Shown here in pieces: positions 1 through 7,834 of a stretch of DNA of 29,326 nt (its first letter is position 1; every line of letters starts with the position of its first letter). The stretch is from an uncultured Sphingobacteriales bacterium (GTDB lineage Bacteria > Bacteroidota > Bacteroidia > Chitinophagales > Chitinophagaceae), in assembly GCA_946479435.1 (NCBI GenBank), contig CAMLFX010000031.1, positions 1 through 29,326 on the forward strand, read 5' to 3'. The position numbers and the translations under genes were made by a program. The notes below the pieces were generated by a model. That model made no database searches. It saw only the letters and a list, made by a program, of their open reading frames with translations, and was not told the origin of the DNA.

Positions 1-67
1 GTAGCTCAGTTGGTAGAGCAAAGGACTGAAAATCCTTGTGTCGGGGGTTCAATTCCCTCCCACACCA
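1..67 (+). tRNA. tRNA-Phe (GAA), 5' end cut off by the window
   Basis: D-arm, anticodon arm and T-arm are all visible. The anticodon stem AAGGA/TCCTT closes the loop CTGAAAA, which gives anticodon GAA (Phe). The T-stem 43-47 pairs with 55-59 around loop TTCAATT. The 3' acceptor strand is CCACACC (60-66) with discriminator A67. The first base of the window corresponds to tRNA position 7, so about six acceptor bases lie outside. The bases after the discriminator are CCG, so CCA is not encoded. This gene is the integration target of the element that follows: its last 14 bases plus one more recur at 13719-13733. Confidence 0.95.
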
Positions 68-68
68 C
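54..68 (+). repeat. Left attachment-site core inside tRNA-Phe
   Basis: The sequence TCCCTCCCACACCAC is identical to 13719-13733. It covers the end of the T-loop, the T-stem, the acceptor strand, the discriminator and one further base, which is the usual crossover region for tRNA-targeting tyrosine recombinases. Confidence 0.85.
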
Positions 69-80
69 CGCTAAAACAGT

Positions 81-120
81 AAAAGCCTTGTAAGTAAACA
101 CTTTCAAGGCTTTTTTATTT
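81..120 (+). terminator. Rho-independent terminator after tRNA-Phe
   Basis: AAAAGCCTTG (81-90) pairs with CAAGGCTTTT (105-114) and runs into a T-rich tail. It lies inside the element, to the right of the left att copy, so the island seems to supply a replacement terminator for the tRNA it occupies. Confidence 0.85.
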
Positions 121-168
121 GGAAGGGGACAGTACGGGAGACATTCAGCTAAATCCCGCTATTTCCGA

Positions 169-214
169 GACTACTTTAAAACATAAAATGGAACAAATCC
201 ATATCAAAGTAGTC
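169..214. repeat. Two-tier inverted repeat at the left end of the island
   Basis: GACTACTTT (169-177) is the exact reverse complement of AAAGTAGTC (206-214). Between them ATGGA (188-192) pairs with TCCAT (198-202). There is no T-tract on either side, so it is not an ordinary terminator for the minus-strand gene ending at 228. It may be a recombination or replication structure; its role is unknown. Confidence 0.5.
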
Positions 215-227
215 CCATTTTCGAACA

Positions 228-1082
228 TTAGGGATTATAGGTTTCGTTACTAGATTTGGCGCTGTTGCCTGTAGGAAAAAAAGACAGGTCGTTATCTGTA
301 CCTATATCCTCCAATCCGCTATTATATTGAGCTATGTTATGTTTCCCTATCCATTCATACTGCTTTTTAGAAAGCCTGTTACCTGACAATTTGTTAATCT
401 CATCACTTTTATTCATCAATTCTAGCGCCTCGAGATTATCGTAAATATCGATCGTTATTTTGGAACCATAATTATTCACTATTTCAGATACGATATGTCT
501 TACCAGTTGCTTGTCAATTATCCCATTTTTAGAGCTCGTGTTTGAAAGTAAAACCATAATGTAAGGTGCATTATCATATCTTATGTTAGTATGACTATAC
601 TTAATACTATACGCCTCACTCATTGCGGGCACCTCAACCGCCTTAGGATCAATAATCTTCGATTGTAGACCACTCTGAGGAGCTATAGTTTGATTCCCTG
701 TATAAGACTTATAAAAAACAACGCCTGCAATAATAAACACTACAATACTAACAGTGGCAATAACGAATGGATTACTAAAAGCATTTTTTAAACCTCTCCG
801 ATCCTTGTAAGCCCATAAAGATAAAATCATAAAATGGGCGAAATAGATACAGGCCGCCAGTAAGCTGTGATACCAGATTGATACAATAGTCATAACAAAT
901 CCCGCAAAAGAAAAGAGATTGATAAAATCCGGAAAGCTCAATGACTTTAAATCAGTTTTAGAAGTAGGCATATTAAGAGTTTGTAAAAAAAGAGGCGCAT
1001 CCTTGCTATATGCCTCACTCAGGTACTCGAATACCCCAAGAAACAATACAGTAGGTGTGCGCCATATTGGCGCATAACCCAC
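228..1082 (-). CDS. Membrane protein of unknown function in the mobile element
   Basis: I do not recognise a family. The 284-residue frame has hydrophobic stretches at about residues 52-70, 71-91 and 105-124, followed by a soluble C-terminal part of about 155 residues that is mixed alpha/beta in character (for example SKITIDIYD). It is the last gene of the minus-strand set running away from the integrase and lies next to the left end of the island. The longest frame starts with GTG at 1082. An ATG at 971 would remove the first 37 residues and still keep all three membrane segments. No Walker motif is visible, which argues against a Zot/pI-type phage assembly ATPase. The role is unknown. Confidence 0.65.
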   Translation of the reverse strand: MGYAPIWRTPTVLFLGVFEYLSEAYSKDAPLFLQTLNMPTSKTDLKSLSFPDFINLFSFAGFVMTIVSIWYHSLLAACIYFAHFMILSLWAYKDRRGLKNAFSNPFVIATVSIVVFIIAGVVFYKSYTGNQTIAPQSGLQSKIIDPKAVEVPAMSEAYSIKYSHTNIRYDNAPYIMVLLSNTSSKNGIIDKQLVRHIVSEIVNNYGSKITIDIYDNLEALELMNKSDEINKLSGNRLSKKQYEWIGKHNIAQYNSGLEDIGTDNDLSFFPTGNSAKSSNETYNP

Positions 1083-1355
1083 AGTCTGTTGTTCCTTGTT
1101 CTAAATTTTCGAGTTTTGAGTGAGAACTTGACTGCTGTTACGCAATATTTATATATTCAGATGCCTCTATTCTATAGTTATTAATTTTATTGAATTACAA
1201 AAGTAATATTTCTGATATAATGGGTGGTTTCCATTTTTTCTTGACTGACACGCTAACTCGCCACTAAGCTATTTTTAGATTGCCTATAGAATGCCCTATT
1301 TTATGAGTGATCTATTTTCTAGGGTTTTCCATCTATATAACAAGCGTGGAAATAA
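1083..1355. other. AT-rich non-coding gap between the membrane protein and rep genes
   Basis: I see no gene here. The only recognisable element is a possible minus-strand -7 box at 1198-1205, listed separately. The gap means the membrane-protein gene may be transcribed independently of the rep gene upstream of it. Confidence 0.5.
1198..1205 (-). promoter_or_regulatory. Possible -7 box for the membrane-protein gene
   Basis: On the minus strand this reads TACTTTTG, matching the Bacteroidota TAnnTTTG consensus. I found no clear -33 TTTG partner, so the call is weak. It lies about 115 bases upstream of the GTG start. Confidence 0.3.
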
Positions 1356-2243
1356 CTAATTATTTGCCATGCTTGTCAATTTTAAAATGGCTTTTTGAAC
1401 CACCCTTGTGTATGGTGATTCTACCTGTACTTTACGAAGTGCTTTCCTGTAGCACTCCCTCAAATATTCATACTGGGGCTTAATATAGCGTTTATAGCAC
1501 TTCCAAAACTCAAGATTGCTTCCCGCAAAGAATAATATAAACTCTTTCTCTGAGCAATTTTCAAAATTGTGCAGGCTATTCGTAGTTACTTTCATAAGCT
1601 TTTCTCTAAAATCATTAATAACTGCAAAGACTAGACTTTTATTCGTAAGATCAGCTAATGATATAATCTCAGGTATTGCTCTTGCACGTTTATAAGTGAC
1701 CTCAATTCTAATACAATCAGCCGGCAGTACAATTTGCTGGTGAGTCAAGGCCTCAAACGTTTTTGAATAGAACTTGATTGTATAATCATTTAAAAAACAT
1801 TTTTTACCATACAAACGTGTTATCCGCCGCACATTATCAAATGGATTTCCTTTGTAAGTGTTTATACTTTTGATAAAATCCATTGATTCGTCGACGTGAA
1901 TTGTTACTCCAACCTCTAATTTGTTTAGAGTGAAATTGTTAGCTTTTATTCCAGTAATTTCTTCGAGGTTGTGGATTACGGAAACCACCTCGCTTAGAGT
2001 AAAATCAGCAGTGTTAGTATGATGATGAAGTTTGTGTAAAGAATTTTTCAAGACTATATTGTACCTGCATAGAAAAATCTTAAATGTTCCAAAATCTCTC
2101 GAGTAGTTACTTACATACATATCGTTGCCTGGAGCCCGATTGGGTAGATAGGTATAACCATTGTATACTACCGGTTTATTGAAACCCTTAACGATATCTT
2201 CAGGAGCGGTATACTCAGCAGTGGCGGTAATATTATCAAACAT
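1356..2243 (-). CDS. Probable replication initiator (phage/plasmid Rep-like)
   Basis: This 295-residue protein has features I associate with replication-initiation factors of small phages and mobile elements: a segment LNKLEVGVTIHV (residues 106-117), then YTIKFYSKTFEA (154-165), then CIRIEVTYKRARAI (177-190). The order 'IK-x-Y-x-K ... h-R-h-E-V-x-Y-K' is common in proteins annotated as rolling-circle replication initiators in Bacteroidota elements. The C-terminus is basic. It sits directly downstream of the excisionase-like HTH gene on the same strand (11 bases apart), so the two are probably co-expressed. The assignment comes from pattern memory; no catalytic tyrosine is proven. If right, the element replicates its excised circle itself. 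Confidence 0.5.
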   Translation of the reverse strand: MFDNITATAEYTAPEDIVKGFNKPVVYNGYTYLPNRAPGNDMYVSNYSRDFGTFKIFLCRYNIVLKNSLHKLHHHTNTADFTLSEVVSVIHNLEEITGIKANNFTLNKLEVGVTIHVDESMDFIKSINTYKGNPFDNVRRITRLYGKKCFLNDYTIKFYSKTFEALTHQQIVLPADCIRIEVTYKRARAIPEIISLADLTNKSLVFAVINDFREKLMKVTTNSLHNFENCSEKEFILFFAGSNLEFWKCYKRYIKPQYEYLRECYRKALRKVQVESPYTRVVQKAILKLTSMANN

Positions 2244-2254
2244 CCCGGTAACAA

Positions 2255-2539
2255 TTAGACTGAAAATTTCCTCTTTGTTATGGAATCGCCTATCTCTGAT
2301 AACCTGTAAACAATCTTACGTCCAATTCTATAAGAAGGGAATAACGCATCCTTAGTTTTACGAGAAAGCGTAGGAAGTGATATCCCTAAGTACTCAGCAG
2401 CTTGCTTCCTGCTAGCATAGGGTTCATTGAATGGTTGATTATTTTCTACTTTGCCATGATTAGTAAATGCGTCTGAGACAGCTTTCTTTACTATATCCTC
2501 AAGCCTGCTTGCGTCAACTACTACTATATTTTGTTCCAT
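2255..2539 (-). CDS. Helix-turn-helix protein, excisionase/HTH_17-like
   Basis: This 94-residue protein ends in a MerR-like excisionase-type domain. Residues about 40-90 contain SRKQAAEYLGISLPTLSR and then a basic wing, YRIGRKIVYRLSEI. That order (A-A-x-x-L-G-[IV]-S-x-x-T-[LI]-x-R followed by h-[PK]-x-x-[RK]-I-G-R-x-h-x-[YF]) is typical of HTH_17 DNA-binding proteins encoded beside integrases. The start is ATG at 2539. Within a tRNA-inserted element with a tyrosine recombinase it is the best candidate for the recombination directionality factor. It may instead, or also, regulate the rep gene. Confidence 0.8.
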   Translation of the reverse strand: MEQNIVVVDASRLEDIVKKAVSDAFTNHGKVENNQPFNEPYASRKQAAEYLGISLPTLSRKTKDALFPSYRIGRKIVYRLSEIGDSITKRKFSV

Positions 2540-2545
2540 GTACCT

Positions 2546-2559
2546 GTATTTGATACAAA
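2546..2559. promoter_or_regulatory. Small inverted repeat upstream of the HTH gene
   Basis: GTAT-TTG-ATAC (2546-2556) overlaps TTTG-ATA-CAAA (2549-2559), just upstream of the HTH start at 2539. It could be an autoregulatory operator. The arms are only four bases each and may be chance. Confidence 0.25.
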
Positions 2560-2607
2560 GGAACTAATGGGGTCTTCTGTAGTATGTCGTTTTTTACTAC
2601 AACTTTA

Positions 2608-3192
2608 TCAATTGACTGATCTTTTAATCAATACTACCCCGCATCTTTCCAAATCATCGTACATATTCTCTTTTGCAACCTTAATTTTTTCAGGAAGCTT
2701 AGCTGGGCTATTATAGATTTTACCTAATTGTTCACGAATATTTTGTTCAGACATACCTAATAAGAAGCTCAACATGGAAGCAACTTGCTTATCTGTTTGC
2801 CCATACCTTCGTAAGACATCGATAATACCAGAATCCTGACAGAAAAATATCTTTTGCTTAAGTGTCCATGATGGTTCCATACAGGCCTTTTGAATAACGG
2901 ATCGGAACTTCTGCTCATATTGGTTTATAGCACTCCAGCGCGCATCTAAATGCAACCATATACCGTCATTAAGCTTCTCCTTTATATTTTCTAAGCGACC
3001 ATTAACTTCCTCAAGAAGCATTATAATTTCTTTATTACTATGGTTATTCAAGATGTTGTTTGTAGTAGTGATCGCCCGTAGTAAAAGATCATCATACCAT
3101 GCCTCTACATTTAATTCTAGATCAGCAACCGTTAATGATGGGTTCGGGTCTTCCAAAAATTCAAATAATACCTCTATTGAATGCGTCTCCAT
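2608..3192 (-). CDS. Integrase-linked protein of unknown function
   Basis: This 194-residue protein is predicted to be mostly helical, soluble and charged. I do not recognise a catalytic motif. The C-terminal segment (about residues 130-180) has the look of a helical DNA- or protein-binding region, with KQVASMLSFLLGMSEQNI followed by a basic stretch. Its ATG at 3192 lies two bases after the end of the integrase gene, so it is almost certainly cotranscribed with it and may take part in recombination or its control. That role is inferred from position only. Confidence 0.7.
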   Translation of the reverse strand: METHSIEVLFEFLEDPNPSLTVADLELNVEAWYDDLLLRAITTTNNILNNHSNKEIIMLLEEVNGRLENIKEKLNDGIWLHLDARWSAINQYEQKFRSVIQKACMEPSWTLKQKIFFCQDSGIIDVLRRYGQTDKQVASMLSFLLGMSEQNIREQLGKIYNSPAKLPEKIKVAKENMYDDLERCGVVLIKRSVN

Positions 3193-3194
3193 AT

Positions 3195-4469
3195 CTAAGC
3201 AATTTTAATAGTGTTTTTTTGCCAATGCAAGGCTAATAATTGGGCCGTTTCTTTGGGGGTAACCTTTATGTACTTCATGAAAGCTGTCTCAGTCTTATGG
3301 CCTGTTATCTTCATAATATTTATAGCTGGGAAGCCCTGTAAGAAAAGATTTGTGGCAAAAGATCTCCTAGCCGTGTGCGAGCTAACTAATTTCCATTTTT
3401 CCAGCCGTTGTGTCATTACAATACCAGCTTTTGTTATTGATGTACTGGTGTGCACACTTAACGCCGGACATAATTTCGCTATCTCCTTGATATATTCATT
3501 TAGCTTCTGGTTTGAAATAGGGTAACTTAATACACCATTATATCTATTGAAGACCGCCTTGATACGTGGGTGTAGAGGAATTACTACAGGAGTATTTGTC
3601 TTTTGTGTAACTATCTCCAAATAGTCACCGTTTAAATTCTCATGGGTAAGATTAGAATAATCTGAGAAACGCAGCCCTGTATAACAACCTACAAGAAATA
3701 GATCCCTAACCTTCTCTAGCTTAGGATTACATGATAAATCCAAATTATACAAAGAGCATAGCTCTTCATCATTAAGGTAAATACTATCTGAGTCTTCACG
3801 AACACTCATAAACCGTTTACTCCTATAAGCAGGGTTACTATGTAAACCGAGCTCAAAGGCTTCATTTAAAACCGTTTTAAAAATCTGTACGTGCTTGCCT
3901 ATTGAATTTTTAGCAAGCTTAGCTTTGTATGTTAAGTATTCTATAAGATCGTTATACAAATCAAGATCTACATTTTCGAAGGTTATAAGTTTCTTAGTCT
4001 TCTCTTGAAATTCTTTCAGGTGCCGGTATGTAGTTTGATAGGTTTTAATTGTATGGCTGCAAATACGGTCGCCTGTTTTGTGATGAGTACGGGTACCTTC
4101 GATTGATTTTTTTATTAGCTCTTCAAAAAAAATCCAAAAAGACTGCTTCTCTTCACGTTTCCCAGCCAAATGAATACGAAGGAGTTGTTTAAATTTTTCA
4201 AGAGTAGGGGGCGACTGATAGTCATTTAGATATTTCCTAAATGTTATTTTAACAATGCTTTCGATATACTCCAGCCGAGCATTAAATTCCATATACTCCG
4301 GGAAATCTTTATTCCGTTTTGCACGTTGAAGATCAAAACTCCAATATCTAGGATTGATCTTTTCAGAGATGTGATATTTAAACTTCTGGCCAGAGTAGCA
4401 CACTTGAGCTACAATTGGAGTATCCCTAGGATCATTAGGGCTTTTTAAGTAAAAACTAACGCTTATCAT
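3195..4469 (-). CDS. Tyrosine recombinase / integrase
   Basis: The protein has 424 residues and a complete tyrosine-recombinase catalytic set: R267 in TGLRFSDY, K290, H365-x-x-R368 in SSHTARRSFATN, H391 in GHKTETAF and the nucleophile Y400. The N-terminus (about 1-80) resembles the arm-binding domain of Bacteroidota integrases, and residues about 105-215 form the SAM-like core-binding domain. Length and order are those of integrases from Bacteroidota integrative elements. It catalyses site-specific recombination between the element's att site and the tRNA-Phe 3' end. The gene starts with ATG at 4469, directly after an intergenic region with repeated motifs. It appears intact and so potentially active. 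Confidence 0.95.
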   Translation of the reverse strand: MISVSFYLKSPNDPRDTPIVAQVCYSGQKFKYHISEKINPRYWSFDLQRAKRNKDFPEYMEFNARLEYIESIVKITFRKYLNDYQSPPTLEKFKQLLRIHLAGKREEKQSFWIFFEELIKKSIEGTRTHHKTGDRICSHTIKTYQTTYRHLKEFQEKTKKLITFENVDLDLYNDLIEYLTYKAKLAKNSIGKHVQIFKTVLNEAFELGLHSNPAYRSKRFMSVREDSDSIYLNDEELCSLYNLDLSCNPKLEKVRDLFLVGCYTGLRFSDYSNLTHENLNGDYLEIVTQKTNTPVVIPLHPRIKAVFNRYNGVLSYPISNQKLNEYIKEIAKLCPALSVHTSTSITKAGIVMTQRLEKWKLVSSHTARRSFATNLFLQGFPAINIMKITGHKTETAFMKYIKVTPKETAQLLALHWQKNTIKIA

Positions 4470-4500
4470 GCCATCAATATTTACCTAAAGGTATCTAGTG

Positions 4501-4592
4501 ACAACATTTTGAACAAAAAAACTACAACATTTTTTATTGAAATGAATGTATTTTTTACATCATTGTAAAATATTTTTTACAACATTTAAAAA
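4501..4592. repeat. Iteron-like repeats upstream of the integrase
   Basis: Four copies of ACA[A/T]CATT[T/G] lie in the same orientation at 4501, 4524, 4557 and 4579. Spacings are 23, 33 and 22 bases, close to whole helical turns. The last two sit in adjacent 22-base units that both begin TATTTTTTACA (4549 and 4571). An inverted repeat TTTTACA-tcat-TGTAAAA (4553-4570) overlaps the first of these. The position, just upstream of the integrase ATG, suggests binding sites for the HTH protein, the integrase or Rep. Confidence 0.55.
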
Positions 4593-4615
4593 TTTTCTAA
4601 TCACTTTTGTCAATT

Positions 4616-4643
4616 AAAAAGCAGGCCTGAAATGTAGGCCTGC
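4616..4643 (-). terminator. Terminator of the restriction-modification operon
   Basis: GCAGGCCT (4621-4628) pairs perfectly with AGGCCTGC (4636-4643). On the minus strand the hairpin is followed by TTTTT, giving a standard rho-independent terminator 26 bases past the hsdM stop codon. It separates the hsd operon from the integrase gene on the same strand. Confidence 0.85.
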
Positions 4644-4669
4644 CATGCATTTAGGTTGAATATAAACCT

Positions 4670-6142
4670 CTATTTTTGTAGTGATCTTATAATGGCTTTA
4701 AAATTCTCAAGACCTGCTTCAATATTTTCAACAATATCCTGTGCAAGCTCATCAGGATTAGGTAAATTATCTAGATCAGCGAGAGACTTATCTTTTACCC
4801 AAGTAATATCGAGGCTAGTTTTATCGCGAGTTATTATTTCATCGTAAGTATACATGCGCCAGCGTCCATCAGTATTCGTTTCACTCCAAGTTTGCTTACG
4901 CTTATGACGGCCAGCAGTATTATAACATGCGATAAAATCTTGTAGATCTGCAAGATCAAGCTTACTTTTCTTTAGAGTGTGGTGGATATTCGTACGGTAA
5001 TCATATATCCATATTTCCTTAGTCCAAGGTTTCTTAGCTGCTGGTCTATTATCAAAAAAAAGAACGTTCGCCTTCACTCCATGCGCATAAAAGATGCCTG
5101 TAGGTAACCGGAGTATAGTATGTAGTTCAGTCGTTTCAAGCAGCTTTTTACGCACCGTTTCTCCCGCACCGCCTTCAAATAGTACATTATCCGGCACCAC
5201 AACTGCCGCCCTGCCATCAGACTTAAGCATGGCGCGTATATGCTGAATAAAGTTGAGTTGCTTATTACTGGTCGTTACCCAAAAATCCTGGCGATTGTAA
5301 GTAAGATCGTCCCTTTCCTGCTCACCTTCCTCATTTGTAAAAGTCATACTGCTCTTCTTGCCAAAGGGCGGATTTGCTAGTATATAATTGTAAGTATCTG
5401 ATGGAGGCGCTATGAGGGCATCGGCAGAAGAAATAAAGTTGGCGCTATCTATATCTCCTATATTGTGCAGAAACAGATTCATTAAGGCCATGCGGCGCGT
5501 ACTGGCTACTATTTCGTGGCCGTAGAAGGTATTATACTTCAAGAACGTTCTTTGCTCCTTATTTAGGCTTAACGAGGCCAAATAATCATACGCTGACAGA
5601 AAGAAGCCACCAGTACCACAAGCCGGGTCGGCTATGGTTTTCATAGGCTCCGGTCGTAAACAGGCCACCATAGCTTTAATAAGCGGCCTAGGAGTAAAGT
5701 ACTGGCCAGCACCACTTTTTGTATCCTCTGCGTTTTTTTCTAATAACCCTTCGTAAATATCTCCTTTTACATCAGCATCCATTGCCACCCATTGCTCCTC
5801 GTTAATCATGGCGATCAACCGAAATAGTTTGGCAGGATCTTGAACCTTATTTTGGCTCTTAACAAATATTTGGCCTAATATACCTTTCTGCTGACCTAGC
5901 TCACGCAACAGCATACTATAGTGAACTTCTAACTCAGCCCCTTTCCTAGATGTTAATGACTCCCAATTGTACTCTACTGGAATAGGTAGCTTTTTACTGT
6001 ATGGCGGTTTTGCATACTCATCAGCCATCTTTAAAAATAATAGGTAAGTAAGTTGCTCTAAATAGTCTCCATAGCCTACGCCATCATCGCGAAGCGTGTT
6101 ACAAAATGCCCAAACCTTCGATATTATTGTTGCAGAGGTCAT
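4670..6142 (-). CDS. hsdM: Type I restriction-modification DNA methyltransferase subunit (HsdM)
   Basis: The protein has 490 residues. The N-terminal helical HsdM_N domain (about 1-135) precedes an N6-adenine methylase domain with the AdoMet motif DPACGTGGFF (172-181) and the catalytic motif NPPF (257-260). It methylates adenine at the site read by HsdS, protecting host DNA, and forms the M2S core of the complex. It is the last gene of the operon hsdR-hsdS-DUF262-hsdM, starting five bases after the DUF262 gene and ending at a strong terminator. Length and motifs are normal and nothing suggests inactivation. Confidence 0.95.
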   Translation of the reverse strand: MTSATIISKVWAFCNTLRDDGVGYGDYLEQLTYLLFLKMADEYAKPPYSKKLPIPVEYNWESLTSRKGAELEVHYSMLLRELGQQKGILGQIFVKSQNKVQDPAKLFRLIAMINEEQWVAMDADVKGDIYEGLLEKNAEDTKSGAGQYFTPRPLIKAMVACLRPEPMKTIADPACGTGGFFLSAYDYLASLSLNKEQRTFLKYNTFYGHEIVASTRRMALMNLFLHNIGDIDSANFISSADALIAPPSDTYNYILANPPFGKKSSMTFTNEEGEQERDDLTYNRQDFWVTTSNKQLNFIQHIRAMLKSDGRAAVVVPDNVLFEGGAGETVRKKLLETTELHTILRLPTGIFYAHGVKANVLFFDNRPAAKKPWTKEIWIYDYRTNIHHTLKKSKLDLADLQDFIACYNTAGRHKRKQTWSETNTDGRWRMYTYDEIITRDKTSLDITWVKDKSLADLDNLPNPDELAQDIVENIEAGLENFKAIIRSLQK

Positions 6143-6147
6143 AACCT

Positions 6148-7812
6148 TTAAAATTTATTTAATCCACTAAACGTGCTAAATATCTTATCCCCTGCCAATG
6201 TGTCAATTGCATTTAAAATAGCTTTCCCGCGCAGCTCTAAGAATCTTGGAAAAGCTTTTTTCAAATCAGTATCCCATACCGGGCTATCTTTTGTATAAGG
6301 AATTAAATGACCCTTCATCACTTTTGGGAAATGTTTATTCTTCCTATACAGCTGGAAATAAGTTTTAGGATGCTTATTACTTATTGACTGATTTTCGTCC
6401 GATTCTACATAGCAGATGTTAGCTATAGAATTTACCCATGCCAGATTAAAATTATTTCTGTACATTAATTCATATGGATATATGTGATGCCTATCTTTTC
6501 TATTTGATACAGATGAATAATTATCCAGTTGCATATCATGTCCATTTGAAAGAAATAAAGGCTTTTGCATCCTTAACATAATATAATAAGCCTTAACTGC
6601 GGAAGAGTTTGCTGCTTTACTATAGTGCTTTCTTAGAAATTCAATAGAATCAATTTTTTCGATTACACTGTATTTTGCAACGCCTTTAGCCAATCGTTCA
6701 AAGAATTTTATATCCGCAGGAATATTTGTGTTAAAACCGGAACCAGAGTATCGCTCTCCGCAAGCTGTATGCCAAAACCACTTCTTTATCTCATTAATTT
6801 GATTCGGCTTTGCCCTGCGTCTATTTAAATAAAAAAAATAAGCAATCATAGAATATATATTCTGCGATGGCAACAGCTTAATAGACGGAACCTTTAAATA
6901 GTGTACTAAGAAATCAGAAGCTTCTTCATACCCGTATTGAAGTTTCTTCCATGTACGCGAGAAATTAGCATTGTTTTTTTTATCTAACTCTAGCTTTTTT
7001 AGAAAGGGCTCAAAAGCATCACCTACCCCTATCCTTTTTGCGCCATATGCTAATGCAATTGTATTCTGCATAGCCTCTATTGAAACTGTATTGAATGTGC
7101 CGTTCAGTGAACGACGAACATTCAACAGGTGATCTCTTAGATGAATATCTGTAGCTTTTGCAAATAAGGTGTCCGCCTTACTTACTTTTGTTCCACCTGA
7201 ATTTATCCTAATAAAAATCTCTTTTACCCTCGCATAATTTGACTCAGATAAAATCTGGAAACTGAACTTATAGCTATTAAACGCTGTACGGCATTTTAAT
7301 ACTTCTTTATGTTCTGCTACAGTTAATTTAAAGCGGCTTTTCAACAATTGGGGTGGAGTGAAAATTAGGGTAGACAAATTCACAAAACCCTTAATATCGT
7401 CTTTTTTTGAAAAAACAAATCTGCTACCCTCTTTATTACAGTTAAAGTAAAGTTCACCGAAGTCAATCTGAGAACCGGCCTCCTTGATTGGCCTTGAATT
7501 ATTTATAACACCATACAGAGTGGATAGTCGCTGTTGCCCATCAATTATTAAATCAACATTCTTATTTCTGCTATTAAAAGGAGGGACTATCGTTTTGTTA
7601 TTAGGTCGAATTTGAACAGCATTTGAATATTTCGCTCGCCATAAAAGTCCCATACCAATTGGATAGTTCTGAAATATAGAATCCATCAAACTCGCAATTT
7701 GCTTTTTATTCCAAACATATTGCCGCTGTATTTCGGGAATAGCAAAGTCTCTACATTCGAATTTATTTTTTAATTGACGTAGAGACAGGTTTTCTATTGA
7801 AGTACGAGCCAT
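6148..7812 (-). CDS. DUF262-DUF1524 (GmrSD-like) nuclease inside the hsd operon
   Basis: Using the ATG at 7812 the protein has 554 residues. The N-terminal DUF262 domain shows IPEIQRQYVW (25-34) and the nucleotide-binding signature DGQQR (91-95). The C-terminus shows RHHIYP (HH at 442-443) followed by conserved N, I-S and P positions, matching the HNH-like DUF1524 nuclease. The DUF262+DUF1524 architecture is that of GmrSD-type modification-dependent (type IV) endonucleases and related proteins such as SspE. The frame extends upstream to 7881, but that overlaps hsdS by 47 bases; 7812 lies 23 bases after the hsdS stop and gives a natural N-terminus. The gene is wedged between hsdS and hsdM, so the nuclease is co-expressed with the type I system. 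It probably adds defence against phages with modified DNA; that is inference. Confidence 0.9.
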   Translation of the reverse strand: MARTSIENLSLRQLKNKFECRDFAIPEIQRQYVWNKKQIASLMDSIFQNYPIGMGLLWRAKYSNAVQIRPNNKTIVPPFNSRNKNVDLIIDGQQRLSTLYGVINNSRPIKEAGSQIDFGELYFNCNKEGSRFVFSKKDDIKGFVNLSTLIFTPPQLLKSRFKLTVAEHKEVLKCRTAFNSYKFSFQILSESNYARVKEIFIRINSGGTKVSKADTLFAKATDIHLRDHLLNVRRSLNGTFNTVSIEAMQNTIALAYGAKRIGVGDAFEPFLKKLELDKKNNANFSRTWKKLQYGYEEASDFLVHYLKVPSIKLLPSQNIYSMIAYFFYLNRRRAKPNQINEIKKWFWHTACGERYSGSGFNTNIPADIKFFERLAKGVAKYSVIEKIDSIEFLRKHYSKAANSSAVKAYYIMLRMQKPLFLSNGHDMQLDNYSSVSNRKDRHHIYPYELMYRNNFNLAWVNSIANICYVESDENQSISNKHPKTYFQLYRKNKHFPKVMKGHLIPYTKDSPVWDTDLKKAFPRFLELRGKAILNAIDTLAGDKIFSTFSGLNKF

Positions 7813-7834
7813 ATAATAGTTATCACTTAAAAAA

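Noticed and set aside
190..198. Nine-base word shared by left and right ends (190-198 and 13596-13604) as arm-type sites
   Set aside because: A single 9-bp match in AT-rich DNA can easily be chance; recorded only as a note.
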